DNA of 64,000 nucleotides, taken from contig JANXBS010000005.1 of NCBI GenBank assembly GCA_025060615.1, forward strand, positions 62,001-126,000. The letters are read 5' to 3'. Numbering within the stretch: position 1 is the first letter of the stretch; every line of letters starts with the position of its first letter. Positions 9,373 through 18,623 of the stretch are shown piece after piece. The DNA comes from Anaerolineae bacterium (lineage in GTDB: Bacteria; Chloroflexota; Anaerolineae; DUEN01). The notes beneath the pieces are model-generated. The model did no database searches and was not told the origin of the DNA. It saw only the letters and a list, made by a program, of their open reading frames with translations. The position numbers and the translations under genes are program-made.

Positions 9373-12114
9373 ATGAGCGGACGAGCTATTGCTGTTGTGT
9401 TGTCAGTTGTTCTGTTCCTGATATTGCCCCAAAGTGTTGGTTGGTATACCGACTGGCTGTGGTTTGAAAGCTTGGGCTTCCAACAAGTTTTCCTCACCCG
9501 CTTAGGGGCTCAAGTGGGGCTTTTTCTGGCCAGCGGGCTAATCTTCTTGGGTTTCTTCAGCATTAGTGTAGGTTTAGCCGAAAACTTGGCCCGACGAGCC
9601 CTGGGATTGCGAGAGTACCCAGGCAGCAGAATGGTACGAAGCTGGGAGAGATCATTTCGCTTAATGATAGTAATCGGCGGAATCTTCTTGGCCTTGATCA
9701 TGGCTGGGAGTGCCAGTACCTCTTGGGAAGTGGTGCTTCGCTATCTCAATGCCACTTCTTTTGGTATAGCCGACCCCCTCTTTGGCCGAGATATAGGCTT
9801 CTTTGTTTTCACCTTGCCCTTATACCGGTTTGTGCATGGCTGGCTGACGGCATTGGTTATCCTGACTCTACTAGCTGCAGTCGCTGTGTACTTCTTCCGC
9901 CTATTCTTGCCCCAGCTCATGGTGGAGGGGGACGATATATCCACTCTTACCCTTACTGCGACCCTACTTACTAGACCTATCAAGGCTCATTTGCTGTTTC
10001 TGGCAGTAGCGTGGTTGCTGTTGATGGCATGGGGTTACCGTCTGGATCTGTATGAGTTGGTTTTCTCCACTCGAGGTGCAGCTTACGGCGCCGGTTACAC
10101 CGATGTCCATGCCCGTTGGCCAGCTCTGAATCTACTAACTGGGTTGACAGTTTTAATGGCTTTACTACTGGTGATCACTGTCTTCTTACGTCAGGGTTGG
10201 CGGTTGCCTCTAATTGGCATTGCTTTGTGGGTGATCGCCGGCTTTTTAGTTGGAAGGCTCTATCCTGACTTTGTGCAGCGCTTCCAAGTGCAACCCCAAG
10301 AATTGGACCGAGAACGGCCTTATATAGAATATAACATCCGCTTTACCCGACAGGCCTATGCCCTGGACCGTATCCAGGAGGTACCCTTAGCTGGCGAAGA
10401 GATGGTGACACCTCAGGAGATCGCTGCCCACCCAGACACGGTACGCAATATACGCCTATGGGATCCAGAGCCGCTGTTAGACACCTATAATCAGCTCCAA
10501 AGCATCCGCCTCTACTATGAGTTCGTGGGAATAGACGTGGACCGGTATGTCATAGACGGCCAGTACCGTCAGGTAATGCTCAGTGCTCGGGAGCTGGCAC
10601 CGGAGCGATTGCCTCCTGAGGCGCAAACCTGGGTCAACCGTCGTCTGCAGTTCACTCACGGCCAAGGCGTGGCTATGAGCCCGGTCAACGAGCTGACACC
10701 AGAAGGATTGCCCACTTTCTTCGTCCAGGATGTGCCACCACGAGGCAAGTTGTCCATTAGCCGACCGGAAATTTACCATGGGGAGAAGACCGAGGACTAT
10801 GTTATCGTTCGCACCCGCACCCCCGAGTTCAGCTACCCCAAAGGCGAGGAGAACGTCTACACTAGCTACCAGGGGAAAATTGGCGTAGGGGTGGGTTCCC
10901 TCTTTCGCCGGCTCCTCTTTGCCATACGCTTCGGAGATCTCAACATCTTGCTCTCTGACGCTCTGCAACCGGACAGTCTGATCCTATACCATCGCAACAT
11001 TCGAGAACGGATGGAAAAAATCGCGCCTTTTCTGCTGCTGGATCGGGATCCCTATATTGTGGTCGCTGATGGACAGCTTTACTGGATCCAGGATGCTTAC
11101 ACTTATAGCGATCGCTACCCCTATGCCCAGCCTTTTGGAGAAGGACGTACCTTTAACTATCTACGCAACAGCGTTAAAGCGGTGATCAATGCTTATGACG
11201 GCGCTGTCACTCTCTATATCGCTGATCCGGAAGACCCCCTCATCCTCGTCTGGTCTAAAATCTTCCCCGGCCTCTTCCGGTCAATGGATGAAATGCCGCC
11301 AACGCTGCGAGCTCACCTTCGTTATCCCCAGGACCTCTTTGCGGTCCAGGCAGAGATGTATCGGACTTACCACATGCAGGATCCACGGGTCTTCTACAAC
11401 AAAGAGGATCTGTGGACCATTCCCAATGAAGTCTATCTGGATAAGACAGTGCCTATGGCGCCTTACTACGTGATTATGCGTTTGCCGGGAGAGTCCAAAG
11501 AGGAGTTTGTCCTCATTCGACCTTACACCCCGCCCAACAAGAACAACATGATTACTTGGCTGGCAGCCCGTTCTGACGGCGAGCATTATGGCAAGCTGTT
11601 GGCCCTACGCTATCCCAAGGACCGGCTGGTCTTCGGTCCTATGCAAGTGGAAGCACGCATCGACCAGGATCCGGTGATCTCAGAACAGATCACCCTGTGG
11701 GATCAGGCCGGTTCTCAAGTGCTCCGAGGGAACATGATTGTGATCCCTATCGGCCAATCCAACCTCTATGTAGAGCCCATCTATCTCCAGGCCGAGGCGG
11801 GGCGACTACCGGAGATGAAGCGAGTAGTATTGGTCAACGGCAACCGGGTGGTAATGGAGCCCACGGTAGAAGCTGGCCTAGCACGCCTTTTTGGCTTTGA
11901 CACCGTAGCTGCATTAGGAAAAGATCTCACCTCGACCCTGGAAACACCACCGGCTATCCCATCCTCGGCCCCCCTTTCTTCTCCTGAAAACGAGGAGGCG
12001 GCCGCTTTGTTAGCCTCACTGCAAGAGCGGTATGCTCGCATCCAGGAAGAAATGAAAGCCCTGGAGACAGATCTTCAACGTCTAAGCGAGCTATTGGGAG
12101 TAGGATCTGAATAG
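9373..12114 (+). CDS. UPF0182 family large membrane protein
   Basis: A 913-residue protein with about seven N-terminal membrane helices (first 300 residues) and a large soluble, probably extracytoplasmic, region. The start context (WYTDWLWFESLGFQQVFLTR) and the internal stretches RPYIEYNIRFTRQAY, VYIADPEDP-like and PFTPPNKNNM-like (PYTPPNKNNMITWLAARSD) are characteristic of UPF0182 (COG1615), found widely in Actinobacteria, Chloroflexota and Cyanobacteria and still uncharacterised. The C-terminus ends in a predicted coiled coil (about residues 870-913). A good GGAGG ribosome-binding site precedes the ATG. Confidence 0.93.
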   Translation: MSGRAIAVVLSVVLFLILPQSVGWYTDWLWFESLGFQQVFLTRLGAQVGLFLASGLIFLGFFSISVGLAENLARRALGLREYPGSRMVRSWERSFRLMIVIGGIFLALIMAGSASTSWEVVLRYLNATSFGIADPLFGRDIGFFVFTLPLYRFVHGWLTALVILTLLAAVAVYFFRLFLPQLMVEGDDISTLTLTATLLTRPIKAHLLFLAVAWLLLMAWGYRLDLYELVFSTRGAAYGAGYTDVHARWPALNLLTGLTVLMALLLVITVFLRQGWRLPLIGIALWVIAGFLVGRLYPDFVQRFQVQPQELDRERPYIEYNIRFTRQAYALDRIQEVPLAGEEMVTPQEIAAHPDTVRNIRLWDPEPLLDTYNQLQSIRLYYEFVGIDVDRYVIDGQYRQVMLSARELAPERLPPEAQTWVNRRLQFTHGQGVAMSPVNELTPEGLPTFFVQDVPPRGKLSISRPEIYHGEKTEDYVIVRTRTPEFSYPKGEENVYTSYQGKIGVGVGSLFRRLLFAIRFGDLNILLSDALQPDSLILYHRNIRERMEKIAPFLLLDRDPYIVVADGQLYWIQDAYTYSDRYPYAQPFGEGRTFNYLRNSVKAVINAYDGAVTLYIADPEDPLILVWSKIFPGLFRSMDEMPPTLRAHLRYPQDLFAVQAEMYRTYHMQDPRVFYNKEDLWTIPNEVYLDKTVPMAPYYVIMRLPGESKEEFVLIRPYTPPNKNNMITWLAARSDGEHYGKLLALRYPKDRLVFGPMQVEARIDQDPVISEQITLWDQAGSQVLRGNMIVIPIGQSNLYVEPIYLQAEAGRLPEMKRVVLVNGNRVVMEPTVEAGLARLFGFDTVAALGKDLTSTLETPPAIPSSAPLSSPENEEAAALLASLQERYARIQEEMKALETDLQRLSELLGVGSE

Positions 12115-12201
12115 GCAGGGCTTGCTACCGGCCCTCCTCTCTAACAGGGAAAGGGCCGAGGGAAAATCCTCATCTTCAGCTAGAATTGAGGCGATCGCAA
12201 T

Positions 12202-12975
12202 ATGCTTATCCTAACCGTGATTCACGGCCGCTATGGACAGCGCATTGCCGACAACCTGAAGGCTCGAGCACCTGATGGCTGGCAGATCAACACCCTACTG
12301 GCACCGTGGGCTCTGCCTCCTATCGTAGACGAGCCCGAAAAGTTTTTGCCACCGAAGTTGCCGGCAGCTGACCTCGTATTACACTTGGCAGAGGCGCCCC
12401 AGGCAGCTCAATTGCTGCCAGCAATCGTGGCGCTGACGAGAGCAAGGACAGTCATTGCTCCCCTTGACCACGCGGCCTGGATTCCTCCGGGGTTGCGCGG
12501 TCAACTACGAGAAGAACTAGCTGCGCTTGGAGTAGAGATCGTTTTCCCTGAGCCTTTTTGCTCTCTCACCGAGACCGAAAGTGGCATGGGTTGTAATGTC
12601 CAGCGCTACGACAACGACCTCATCGCTGAGTTCGCCCGTCACTTTGGCCGCCCCCAGTTGCGCGTAGTACTAACCCCCGATAACGAAACTATCGCAGAGG
12701 TCGTGGTCGAGCGCGGCTCACCCTGCGGATCCACCCACTATGCTGCTGAACGCCTTCCCGGAATCGCCGCTAGCCAGGCTGTGCCTCGAGCCGGACTGAT
12801 TTGCCTGCACTATCCATGCCTGGCTTCGATGCAGCCAAAGGCAACTGAACAGGGCGTAGAGACCCTGATGCACCTTTCAGGCTGTATCTTCAACCAGGAG
12901 CTGGCACGGGCTCTGGATCGAGCCGGCGTAAAATCTGCGCAGCGCCCAAATTGGAAACCGACGGATGTCAGATGA
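12202..12975 (+). CDS. DUF166 domain protein
   Basis: This 257-residue soluble protein matches the DUF166 family, best known from methanogens and some Chloroflexota and once loosely linked to thymidylate synthase-like activity. Conserved cysteine-bearing segments are visible: PFCSLT, GMGCNVQ, GSPCGSTHYAAE, HYPCLASM and SGCIF. The pattern suggests a metal or Fe-S site, but no function is established. Its stop overlaps the start of the ktrB-like gene (ATGA), so the two are probably co-translated. Confidence 0.82.
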   Translation: MLILTVIHGRYGQRIADNLKARAPDGWQINTLLAPWALPPIVDEPEKFLPPKLPAADLVLHLAEAPQAAQLLPAIVALTRARTVIAPLDHAAWIPPGLRGQLREELAALGVEIVFPEPFCSLTETESGMGCNVQRYDNDLIAEFARHFGRPQLRVVLTPDNETIAEVVVERGSPCGSTHYAAERLPGIAASQAVPRAGLICLHYPCLASMQPKATEQGVETLMHLSGCIFNQELARALDRAGVKSAQRPNWKPTDVR

Positions 12976-14339
12976 TTGCTCGCCGGCATAAGGAAAAGCA
13001 CACAGAGTCCCCAGCACCCTTGAGAGCATCGCGGGTGCTCGTGCTGGGCTTTGCGGCCCTTATCAGCCTGGGTACAGGGCTTCTTTCCCTGCCAGCCGCT
13101 ACCACGAATAGGGAACGCCTGCCCCTAGTGGACGCGCTGTTCACTGCAACGTCAGCCGTATGTGTGACTGGCCTGACCGTGGTCGACACGGGTGTTGCCT
13201 TTTCCCCTCTGGGCCAGGCCATGATTTTGGGACTGATCCAAGTGGGGGGTGTCGGATTCGTGGTCATGGCTATTACCGTTTCGGTCCTCATCGGCCGAAG
13301 GGTAGGGCTGCGAGAGCGGCTACTGGTCCGCGAAGCCTTGGGGCAGATTAGGCTACAGGGGATGGTGCGATTAGTACTGTACGTGATAGCAGTGGCCTTG
13401 ATCTTGGAGTCGGCTGGTGCAACGCTCCTCTTTCTGCGCTGGCTGCCAGAGATGGGTATAGCCCAGGCAGCCTGGTTTGCTGTGTTCCATGCCATCTCGG
13501 CCTTCACGAACGCGGGTTTCGACCTGTTCAGCCAGATGGGAAGCTCCAGTCTCAGCATCTACCGGAACGACCTGGTGATCGTCGGAGTGGTGGGCGGACT
13601 CATCGCTCTTGGCAGCCTAGGTGTCACAGTCTTGGACGAGCTATGGCGTTGGCCTCGCACCAGGCGCTTATCGCTCCACAGCCGGCTAGTTTTGCTCGTA
13701 TCGGTCAGCCTGTGGATCGGAGGAGCACTGCTCATCTTCGTGGACGAGACATTGAGCGGCACCCTGGTCGGGCAACTTCCTCTTGGACAACGGTTGCTGA
13801 CGGCCGCTTTCCATTCCATATCAGCTCGAACTGGCGGCTTCAGCACCGTCCCACTGGCGGAGTTTAGTCAGGCCAGCTTGATAGGACTCCTGACATTGAT
13901 GTTCATCGGCGCTTCCACGGCTTCCATGGGCGGTGGGGTGAAGACGAATACGATTGGCGCACTGCTGATGACTGTGTGGTCCATCGCTCGTGGCCGACTG
14001 GAGGTAGAAGCCTTCGGCCGTACTATCCCTCAAGAGACGATCTACAAGGCCTTAGCTGTGGTAACAGGGGCCATGCTTTGGGTGCTCGGAGCAAGCACAA
14101 TCCTAGCAATTCTTGAAGATCACGCTTTGATGCCGCTGCTCTTGGAGACCGTCTCGGCCTTCGGGACAGTAGGGTATTCTATAGGCATTACGTCTGAGCT
14201 CTCGGTGGCTGGGAAGCTGGTGATCATTGCTACGATGTTCGCCGGCCGGCTGGGACCGTTGACCCTGGTGGCTGCACTGACTAGGCAACCCCAACTCCCG
14301 GCGGTGCGCTATCCTGAAGAGAAAATCCTTATCGGCTAA
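12972..14339 (+). CDS. ktrB: KtrB/TrkH-type potassium uptake channel subunit
   Basis: A 455-residue membrane protein with four pore-loop repeats whose filter glycines are visible in VCVTGLTV, FTNAGFDLF, ARTGGFSTV and FGTVGYSIG. This is the K+ selectivity arrangement of the Trk/Ktr superfamily. The ATG at 12972 is preferred over one 21 bp upstream because it overlaps the DUF166 stop as ATGA and gives the usual short N-terminus. The regulatory KtrA partner follows 8 bp downstream. The short size and small RCK partner favour Ktr over Trk. Confidence 0.9.
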   Translation: MIARRHKEKHTESPAPLRASRVLVLGFAALISLGTGLLSLPAATTNRERLPLVDALFTATSAVCVTGLTVVDTGVAFSPLGQAMILGLIQVGGVGFVVMAITVSVLIGRRVGLRERLLVREALGQIRLQGMVRLVLYVIAVALILESAGATLLFLRWLPEMGIAQAAWFAVFHAISAFTNAGFDLFSQMGSSSLSIYRNDLVIVGVVGGLIALGSLGVTVLDELWRWPRTRRLSLHSRLVLLVSVSLWIGGALLIFVDETLSGTLVGQLPLGQRLLTAAFHSISARTGGFSTVPLAEFSQASLIGLLTLMFIGASTASMGGGVKTNTIGALLMTVWSIARGRLEVEAFGRTIPQETIYKALAVVTGAMLWVLGASTILAILEDHALMPLLLETVSAFGTVGYSIGITSELSVAGKLVIIATMFAGRLGPLTLVAALTRQPQLPAVRYPEEKILIG

Positions 14340-14347
14340 GGAGGAAT

Positions 14348-14998
14348 ATGGGCAAGAGTTTTCTAATCATCGGCCTGGGTCGCTTTGGAGAAAGCCTGGC
14401 CTGCGCTCTAATCGAGGCCGGCCACGAGGTGCTGGGAGTGGATCGAGATCCCGCTGTGGTCCAGGCCCTGGCCAACCAGCTAACCCATGTGGTTCAGGCA
14501 GATGCTACTCAGGAGGATGTGCTGCGCAGCCTGGGGGTGAATAACTTTGATGCGGTGATCGTGGGATCAGCTGGCAACTTTGAATCCAGCACGCTGATCA
14601 CCCTCTCCCTCAAACAATTAGGCGCTCGTCACATTGTGGCTAAGGCCCTGACAGATATGCAAGCTGAGGTCTTGCGCCGGGTAGGAGCCGATGAGGTGAT
14701 CCTGCCAGAACGAGAGGCTGGTCTGCGCCTGGCTCGTCGCCTGACGGCTCCCAACATCTTGGAATATTTGGCTCTAGGCCCTGACCTCAGTGTAGCCGAA
14801 CTGGTGGCGCCGGACTTCTTGACCGGCAAAACCCTGGGCGAACTAGACGTGCGTCGACGCTACCGGGTTACCGTGCTGTTGATCAAGAATGGTGATCGCC
14901 TAGTCATCTCTCCCGACCCAGATGACCGCATTGAGGCTGGGGATGTGTTGGTGGTAGTGGGACGGGACGCAGATATTCAGCGACTGCGGCAGGGCTAG
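14348..14998 (+). CDS. ktrA: KtrA/TrkA-type RCK regulatory subunit
   Basis: The 216-residue cytoplasmic protein has an N-terminal Rossmann RCK_N domain (IIGLGRFGES nucleotide loop, VDRDP at the second strand end) and a C-terminal RCK_C domain (about 135-216). It gates the KtrB channel in response to ATP/ADP or NAD(H). In many bacteria RCK_C also binds cyclic di-AMP. Its length is typical of KtrA (about 220). A strong AAGGAGG ribosome-binding site lies between the ktrB stop and the start. Confidence 0.92.
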   Translation: MGKSFLIIGLGRFGESLACALIEAGHEVLGVDRDPAVVQALANQLTHVVQADATQEDVLRSLGVNNFDAVIVGSAGNFESSTLITLSLKQLGARHIVAKALTDMQAEVLRRVGADEVILPEREAGLRLARRLTAPNILEYLALGPDLSVAELVAPDFLTGKTLGELDVRRRYRVTVLLIKNGDRLVISPDPDDRIEAGDVLVVVGRDADIQRLRQG

Positions 14999-15171
14999 TC
15001 CGTCCCGTGGCTATCTCGTTCACGCCGCAACCCTGCTTACCTTGGACATGCCAGGTATAATTCTGAGCCACAACTTTGACCTCACTGGATTGGTTTGGCC
15101 GCTCGCAACCGCCGGAGACGCGTCCAGAGCAGGTTGATACTGCCAACTGACTAACTGAAAGGAATTGGCTG

Positions 15172-15819
15172 ATGGAAATTCTGCGCCAACTTGTACAATG
15201 GACGGTGAGTTGGGCCAATACGCCCTATGGCGGAGTAGCCCTCTTCGCCATCGCTTTTGCCGAGTCATCTTTCTTTCCTGTACCGCCAGACGTGCTAATG
15301 ATTCCCCTGGCATTGGCCCAGACGTCTAAGGCACTGTTCTTTGCCGCCGTGGCCACGGCAGGTTCGACCCTAGGTGGCATCTTCGGCTTTTTCATTGGCT
15401 ATATAGGAGGACGCCCGCTGCTTCAGCGGCTCTTCAAGCCGGAGAAGGTCGCCCTGGTGCAGGGCTACTATCAGCGCTACGATGTGTGGGCTGTGGGCAT
15501 CGCCGGCTTCACCCCTATCCCCTACAAACTGTTTTCCATCTCGGCGGGGGTTTTTGGGTTAGATCTCAGGCGCTTCATTCTAGCCTCTATCGCAGGCCGA
15601 GGTGGTCGCTTTTTCCTGGTGGGACTAGTGATCATGGTCTTCGGTGAACCGGTAAAAACCTTTCTGGACGCCTACTTCGACTTGGCGGTGATCGCCTTCA
15701 CCTTACTGCTTGTCGGCGGCTTCTACGTGGTCAACTTGCTTGCCCGGCAGGCCGCGCGTAAAGGGGTGAAGGCCTCCTCTTTGCCAAGCGACAATCCCGA
15801 GCCAATGATGGAAGAGTGA
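15172..15819 (+). CDS. YqaA/DedA (VTT domain) family membrane protein
   Basis: A 215-residue protein with about five hydrophobic segments and the SNARE-associated/VTT-domain pattern. There is an N-terminal FAESSFFPVPPDVLMIPLAL motif, a central glycine-rich helix (GGIFGFFIGYIGGRPLL) and RFFLVGLVI near the end. Family members are linked to lipid scrambling and membrane homeostasis. A GAAAGGAA ribosome-binding site precedes the ATG. It is probably transcribed on its own or from read-through of ktrA, 173 bp upstream. Confidence 0.85.
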   Translation: MEILRQLVQWTVSWANTPYGGVALFAIAFAESSFFPVPPDVLMIPLALAQTSKALFFAAVATAGSTLGGIFGFFIGYIGGRPLLQRLFKPEKVALVQGYYQRYDVWAVGIAGFTPIPYKLFSISAGVFGLDLRRFILASIAGRGGRFFLVGLVIMVFGEPVKTFLDAYFDLAVIAFTLLLVGGFYVVNLLARQAARKGVKASSLPSDNPEPMMEE

Positions 15820-15836
15820 ATCCATCAGCCTGCAAG

Positions 15837-15938
15837 AGCCTAAGGGAAGTGGACGTGCACGATCTTGTTATCACGCCCGATGGACACCATGTGCTCGCAG
15901 CTACCCTCCGCGGCGTCTTCCGGGCGGAGGCACAATGA
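15837..15938 (+). pseudogene. C-terminal remnant of an Asp-box protein gene (relative of 3848-5731)
   Basis: One frame here encodes 33 residues ending VFRAEAQ and a stop, with no start of its own. It aligns without gaps to the last 33 residues of the Asp-box protein (VTPDG…VFRAEAR). The stop overlaps the hydrolase ATG as ATGA, exactly as at the other locus. The first roughly 590 codons are missing, and the adjacent VTT-family gene ends only 17 bp upstream, so the deletion junction is close to 15830. Confidence 0.88.
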
Positions 15939-17434
15939 AGATCGAGCGACGCTGGCTTTGGATATTTCCGGCGTTGGGTATTGCGGTCGCGTTGATCTGG
16001 GCTGCGCCGAAGCCCCGTGGCCTTCGTTTCGCAGTCCACACCCTCTCGCCTGATGATCGCACGCTGGCACGGGCGCGGGAGGCCGGCTTCGAGGCCATCG
16101 TACAACTCTTCAGTTGGCGGGAGATCGAGCCGACGCGCGGCCAGTTTCACTGGCAAGTGCCCGACGAGATCGTCCGCGCCGCCGAGTACTATGGCCTCGA
16201 TCTAGTGATTCGGCTGGACCACCACCCGGCATGGGCCAGCGCAGCACCGCTCACCTTGAACGCGCCACCTGACGACTTCGGAGAATATGCGCGCTTCGTG
16301 TCCACAGTGGCCCGCCGTTATCGAGGCCGGGTGCTGGGCTACATTGTCTGGAATGAGCCCAACTTGGCCCATGAGTGGGGAGGCCGTCCACCTGATCCTG
16401 CAGGTTACGTGGCGCTGTTGAAGCTCGCCTACCAGGCCATCAAGGAAGCGGATCCCCGGGCGCGGGTGGTCAGCGCAGGCTTGGCGCCTACCAACCATCG
16501 AGACGCAACGGCTATGGATGATCGGCTGTATCTGCAGGCGATGTATGAGGCAGGGGCGCGAGAGTACTTTGACGTCCTAGGCGCTCATCCATATGGCTTC
16601 GGCCATCCGCCTGATGACCCGCGGGGTGCGCACGAGGGGCTAAATATGGCCCGGCTAGAGGAGCTGAGGGAGATCATGGTGCGATACGGAGATGCCGATA
16701 AGCCGGTATGGGCAACAGAGATGGGATGGCGAGTGGGCGATGATGGGGCTGGACAGCCAGGAGTGACCCTGGAACAGCAAGCGAGCTATTTGGTCAGCGC
16801 GTTCGAGCAGGCCCGCGCTCGGTGGCCATGGCTGGAGTTGATGGCGGTCTGGAATCTAGGGGGGGAACGAGAGGGGAAATGGGCTGACTATAGCCTACTG
16901 AATTCGGATGGAAGCCCGCGGCCGGCCTATCAGGCGCTGGCCCACATGGACAAGGGGTGGTCGGCCTCGGTGATGCGCTGGACGCTGCGCGCTGGGTGGG
17001 AGTACCTTATAGAGCGATGGGGGCGGCCGCGCCGCCCGATCCTAGCCGAAGATGCGATCGTACATCTAGGCGACAGTGAGTTCCCCGAGCCGTGGCGGCC
17101 CCTTTATGGCGCTCGCAACCCCAGCTCAGCCTGGCGAGGCACGTTCTATCTGCGCACCCCTGGGTCACGCCCGTGGCGGCTGACGATGCGAGTCATGCAG
17201 AGCAACTTCTGGGGCAACCACGTCTGGATCAACGGCTATCGGCTGGACCCTCCGCTTTATCCCGAGGATTTCAGCGGCAGTTGGATCTCCTATACGTGGG
17301 AGGTGCCCGCAACGTGGTTGCGACCTGGGATGAACGAGCTCGAGGTGATCATTACGCGGGCTATTCCCCTCATTCAGGATTTTCGCTTCGCCTGGGATGA
17401 CGTACAGTTCAAAGATGCGTACCTGTGGCGATGA
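15935..17434 (+). CDS. Exported or membrane-anchored clan-A glycoside hydrolase
   Basis: A 499-residue protein with an N-terminal signal/anchor (WLWIFPALGIAVALIWAAP) and a (beta/alpha)8 barrel of about residues 30-330 resembling GH5/GH39-type enzymes. The likely acid/base is E141 in VWNEPNL and the nucleophile E262 in WATEMGW, both in the expected strand-4 and strand-7 positions. The last 130 residues form a beta-sandwich resembling a galactose-binding domain (FYLRTPGSRPWRLTM…NGYRLDP). Substrate cannot be assigned; beta-xylosides, mannosides or glucans are all possible. The ATGA overlap with a dead Asp-box remnant shows it was once the second gene of a coupled pair. Confidence 0.82.
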   Translation: MKIERRWLWIFPALGIAVALIWAAPKPRGLRFAVHTLSPDDRTLARAREAGFEAIVQLFSWREIEPTRGQFHWQVPDEIVRAAEYYGLDLVIRLDHHPAWASAAPLTLNAPPDDFGEYARFVSTVARRYRGRVLGYIVWNEPNLAHEWGGRPPDPAGYVALLKLAYQAIKEADPRARVVSAGLAPTNHRDATAMDDRLYLQAMYEAGAREYFDVLGAHPYGFGHPPDDPRGAHEGLNMARLEELREIMVRYGDADKPVWATEMGWRVGDDGAGQPGVTLEQQASYLVSAFEQARARWPWLELMAVWNLGGEREGKWADYSLLNSDGSPRPAYQALAHMDKGWSASVMRWTLRAGWEYLIERWGRPRRPILAEDAIVHLGDSEFPEPWRPLYGARNPSSAWRGTFYLRTPGSRPWRLTMRVMQSNFWGNHVWINGYRLDPPLYPEDFSGSWISYTWEVPATWLRPGMNELEVIITRAIPLIQDFRFAWDDVQFKDAYLWR

Positions 17435-17503
17435 TAAGGACAACAGGGGACACCTTGAAAACTCGCTGGCCAATTGTGCATACATCCTTAAGCACAACAT
17501 CCC

Positions 17504-17532
17504 TTGACGATCCCAAGCACGTATCCTATAAT
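17504..17532 (+). promoter_or_regulatory. Sigma-70-type promoter for the amino-acid ABC transporter
   Basis: TTGACG (17504-17509), 17-bp spacer, TATAAT (17527-17532). The predicted start is near 17539, about 65 nt before the binding-protein gene. Its -35 surroundings (CTTGACGATCC) are identical to those of the promoter at 23620. Confidence 0.85.
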
Positions 17533-17604
17533 GTTTCTATAAAGATTTCGGAAGCTCGGTGAAGTTTGCCAATCTTGAGACCCCGTATGTGAGGAGTAAA
17601 AACC

Positions 17605-18426
17605 ATGCACATCGTACGTTGGACAGGGTTCGCCTTTGTGTTGCTGAGCCTGGCCTTGCTGATCGCTGCTTGTGCGCCAGCCGCTGCGCCGGCGACGCCC
17701 ACCGCGCCGCCAGTTGCCGAGCAGCCCCAAGCCACTGAACAGCCCGCCAAGATCAAGATCAAGGTAGGCATGAACGCCGAATATCGTCCCTTTGAGTACG
17801 TAGACGAGTCAGGCAACATCGTCGGATTTGACGTGGATCTGATCAAGGCGCTGGCCGAGCGCGCTGGGTTCGAGGTCGAGCTGATCAACACCAAGTGGGA
17901 TGGCATTTTTACCGCCCTAGCGGCTGGTGAGTTCGATGTCGTCTGCTCCGCGGCGACCATCACCGAAGAACGTCAGCAGACGGTAGATTTCACCGATCCT
18001 TACTTCAATGCCGGCCAGAGCATTGCCGTGTTGGAGTCCAACACCGAGATCAAGGGCCTGGAAGACCTGAAGGGCAAGCGGATCGGCGTGCAACTGGGCA
18101 CCACCGGCGATATCGAGGCCTCGAAGATCGAAGGGGCTGAGGTCAAGCGCTATGAGGAGATCACATTGGCTTTCCAGGCGTTGGCTAACGGAGATGTGGA
18201 TGCCGTCATCAATGACGCGCCTACCTCGGCGGCCATCATCAAGGCCAACCCGGAGTTGAAGGCCAAACTGGTCGGCGAGCCGTTCACCAATGAGTTCTAT
18301 GGCATTGCGGTCAACAAGAACAAACCCGAGATCCGCGATGCCCTGAACAAGGCGCTGGCCGAGATCAAAGCAGATGGCACGTACGACCGGATCTACCAGA
18401 AATGGTTTGGGACGGGTGGTGACTGA
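17605..18426 (+). CDS. Polar amino-acid ABC transporter, substrate-binding lipoprotein
   Basis: A 273-residue family 3 solute-binding protein. It has a lipoprotein signal peptide with lipobox LIAAC (acylated Cys23), a Pro/Ala-rich linker to about residue 50, and then the two-lobed binding domain. Motifs such as YRPFEYVDESGNIVGFDVDL and the ligand-binding GKRIGVQLGTTG are typical of proteins for glutamine, histidine, arginine or other polar amino acids. The downstream permease and ATPase complete the importer. The exact ligand cannot be read from sequence. Confidence 0.92.
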   Translation: MHIVRWTGFAFVLLSLALLIAACAPAAAPATPTAPPVAEQPQATEQPAKIKIKVGMNAEYRPFEYVDESGNIVGFDVDLIKALAERAGFEVELINTKWDGIFTALAAGEFDVVCSAATITEERQQTVDFTDPYFNAGQSIAVLESNTEIKGLEDLKGKRIGVQLGTTGDIEASKIEGAEVKRYEEITLAFQALANGDVDAVINDAPTSAAIIKANPELKAKLVGEPFTNEFYGIAVNKNKPEIRDALNKALAEIKADGTYDRIYQKWFGTGGD

Positions 18427-18623
18427 CCGCAATCTGGCTTCTCAGCGCTAGAGATCCCGTTCAGAAGGCGGCGCGGCCGTCCATACTCTGTGGATCGGGA
18501 TACCGCCGGCGGCCGTTCCGATTATTCAGAGCCGGTGAGGGTTGGCAGGCAGCTCTATCGTCCGCCAACCCTCCTTCTTCCGTCAGGGGGCTTTAACCGG
18601 GTAGATGGAGGGGAGAACCGTAG

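Noticed and set aside
12115-12170. Terminator after the UPF0182 gene
   Set aside because: GGCCCT/AGGGCC arms are present but no T-tract follows, so intrinsic termination is not supported.
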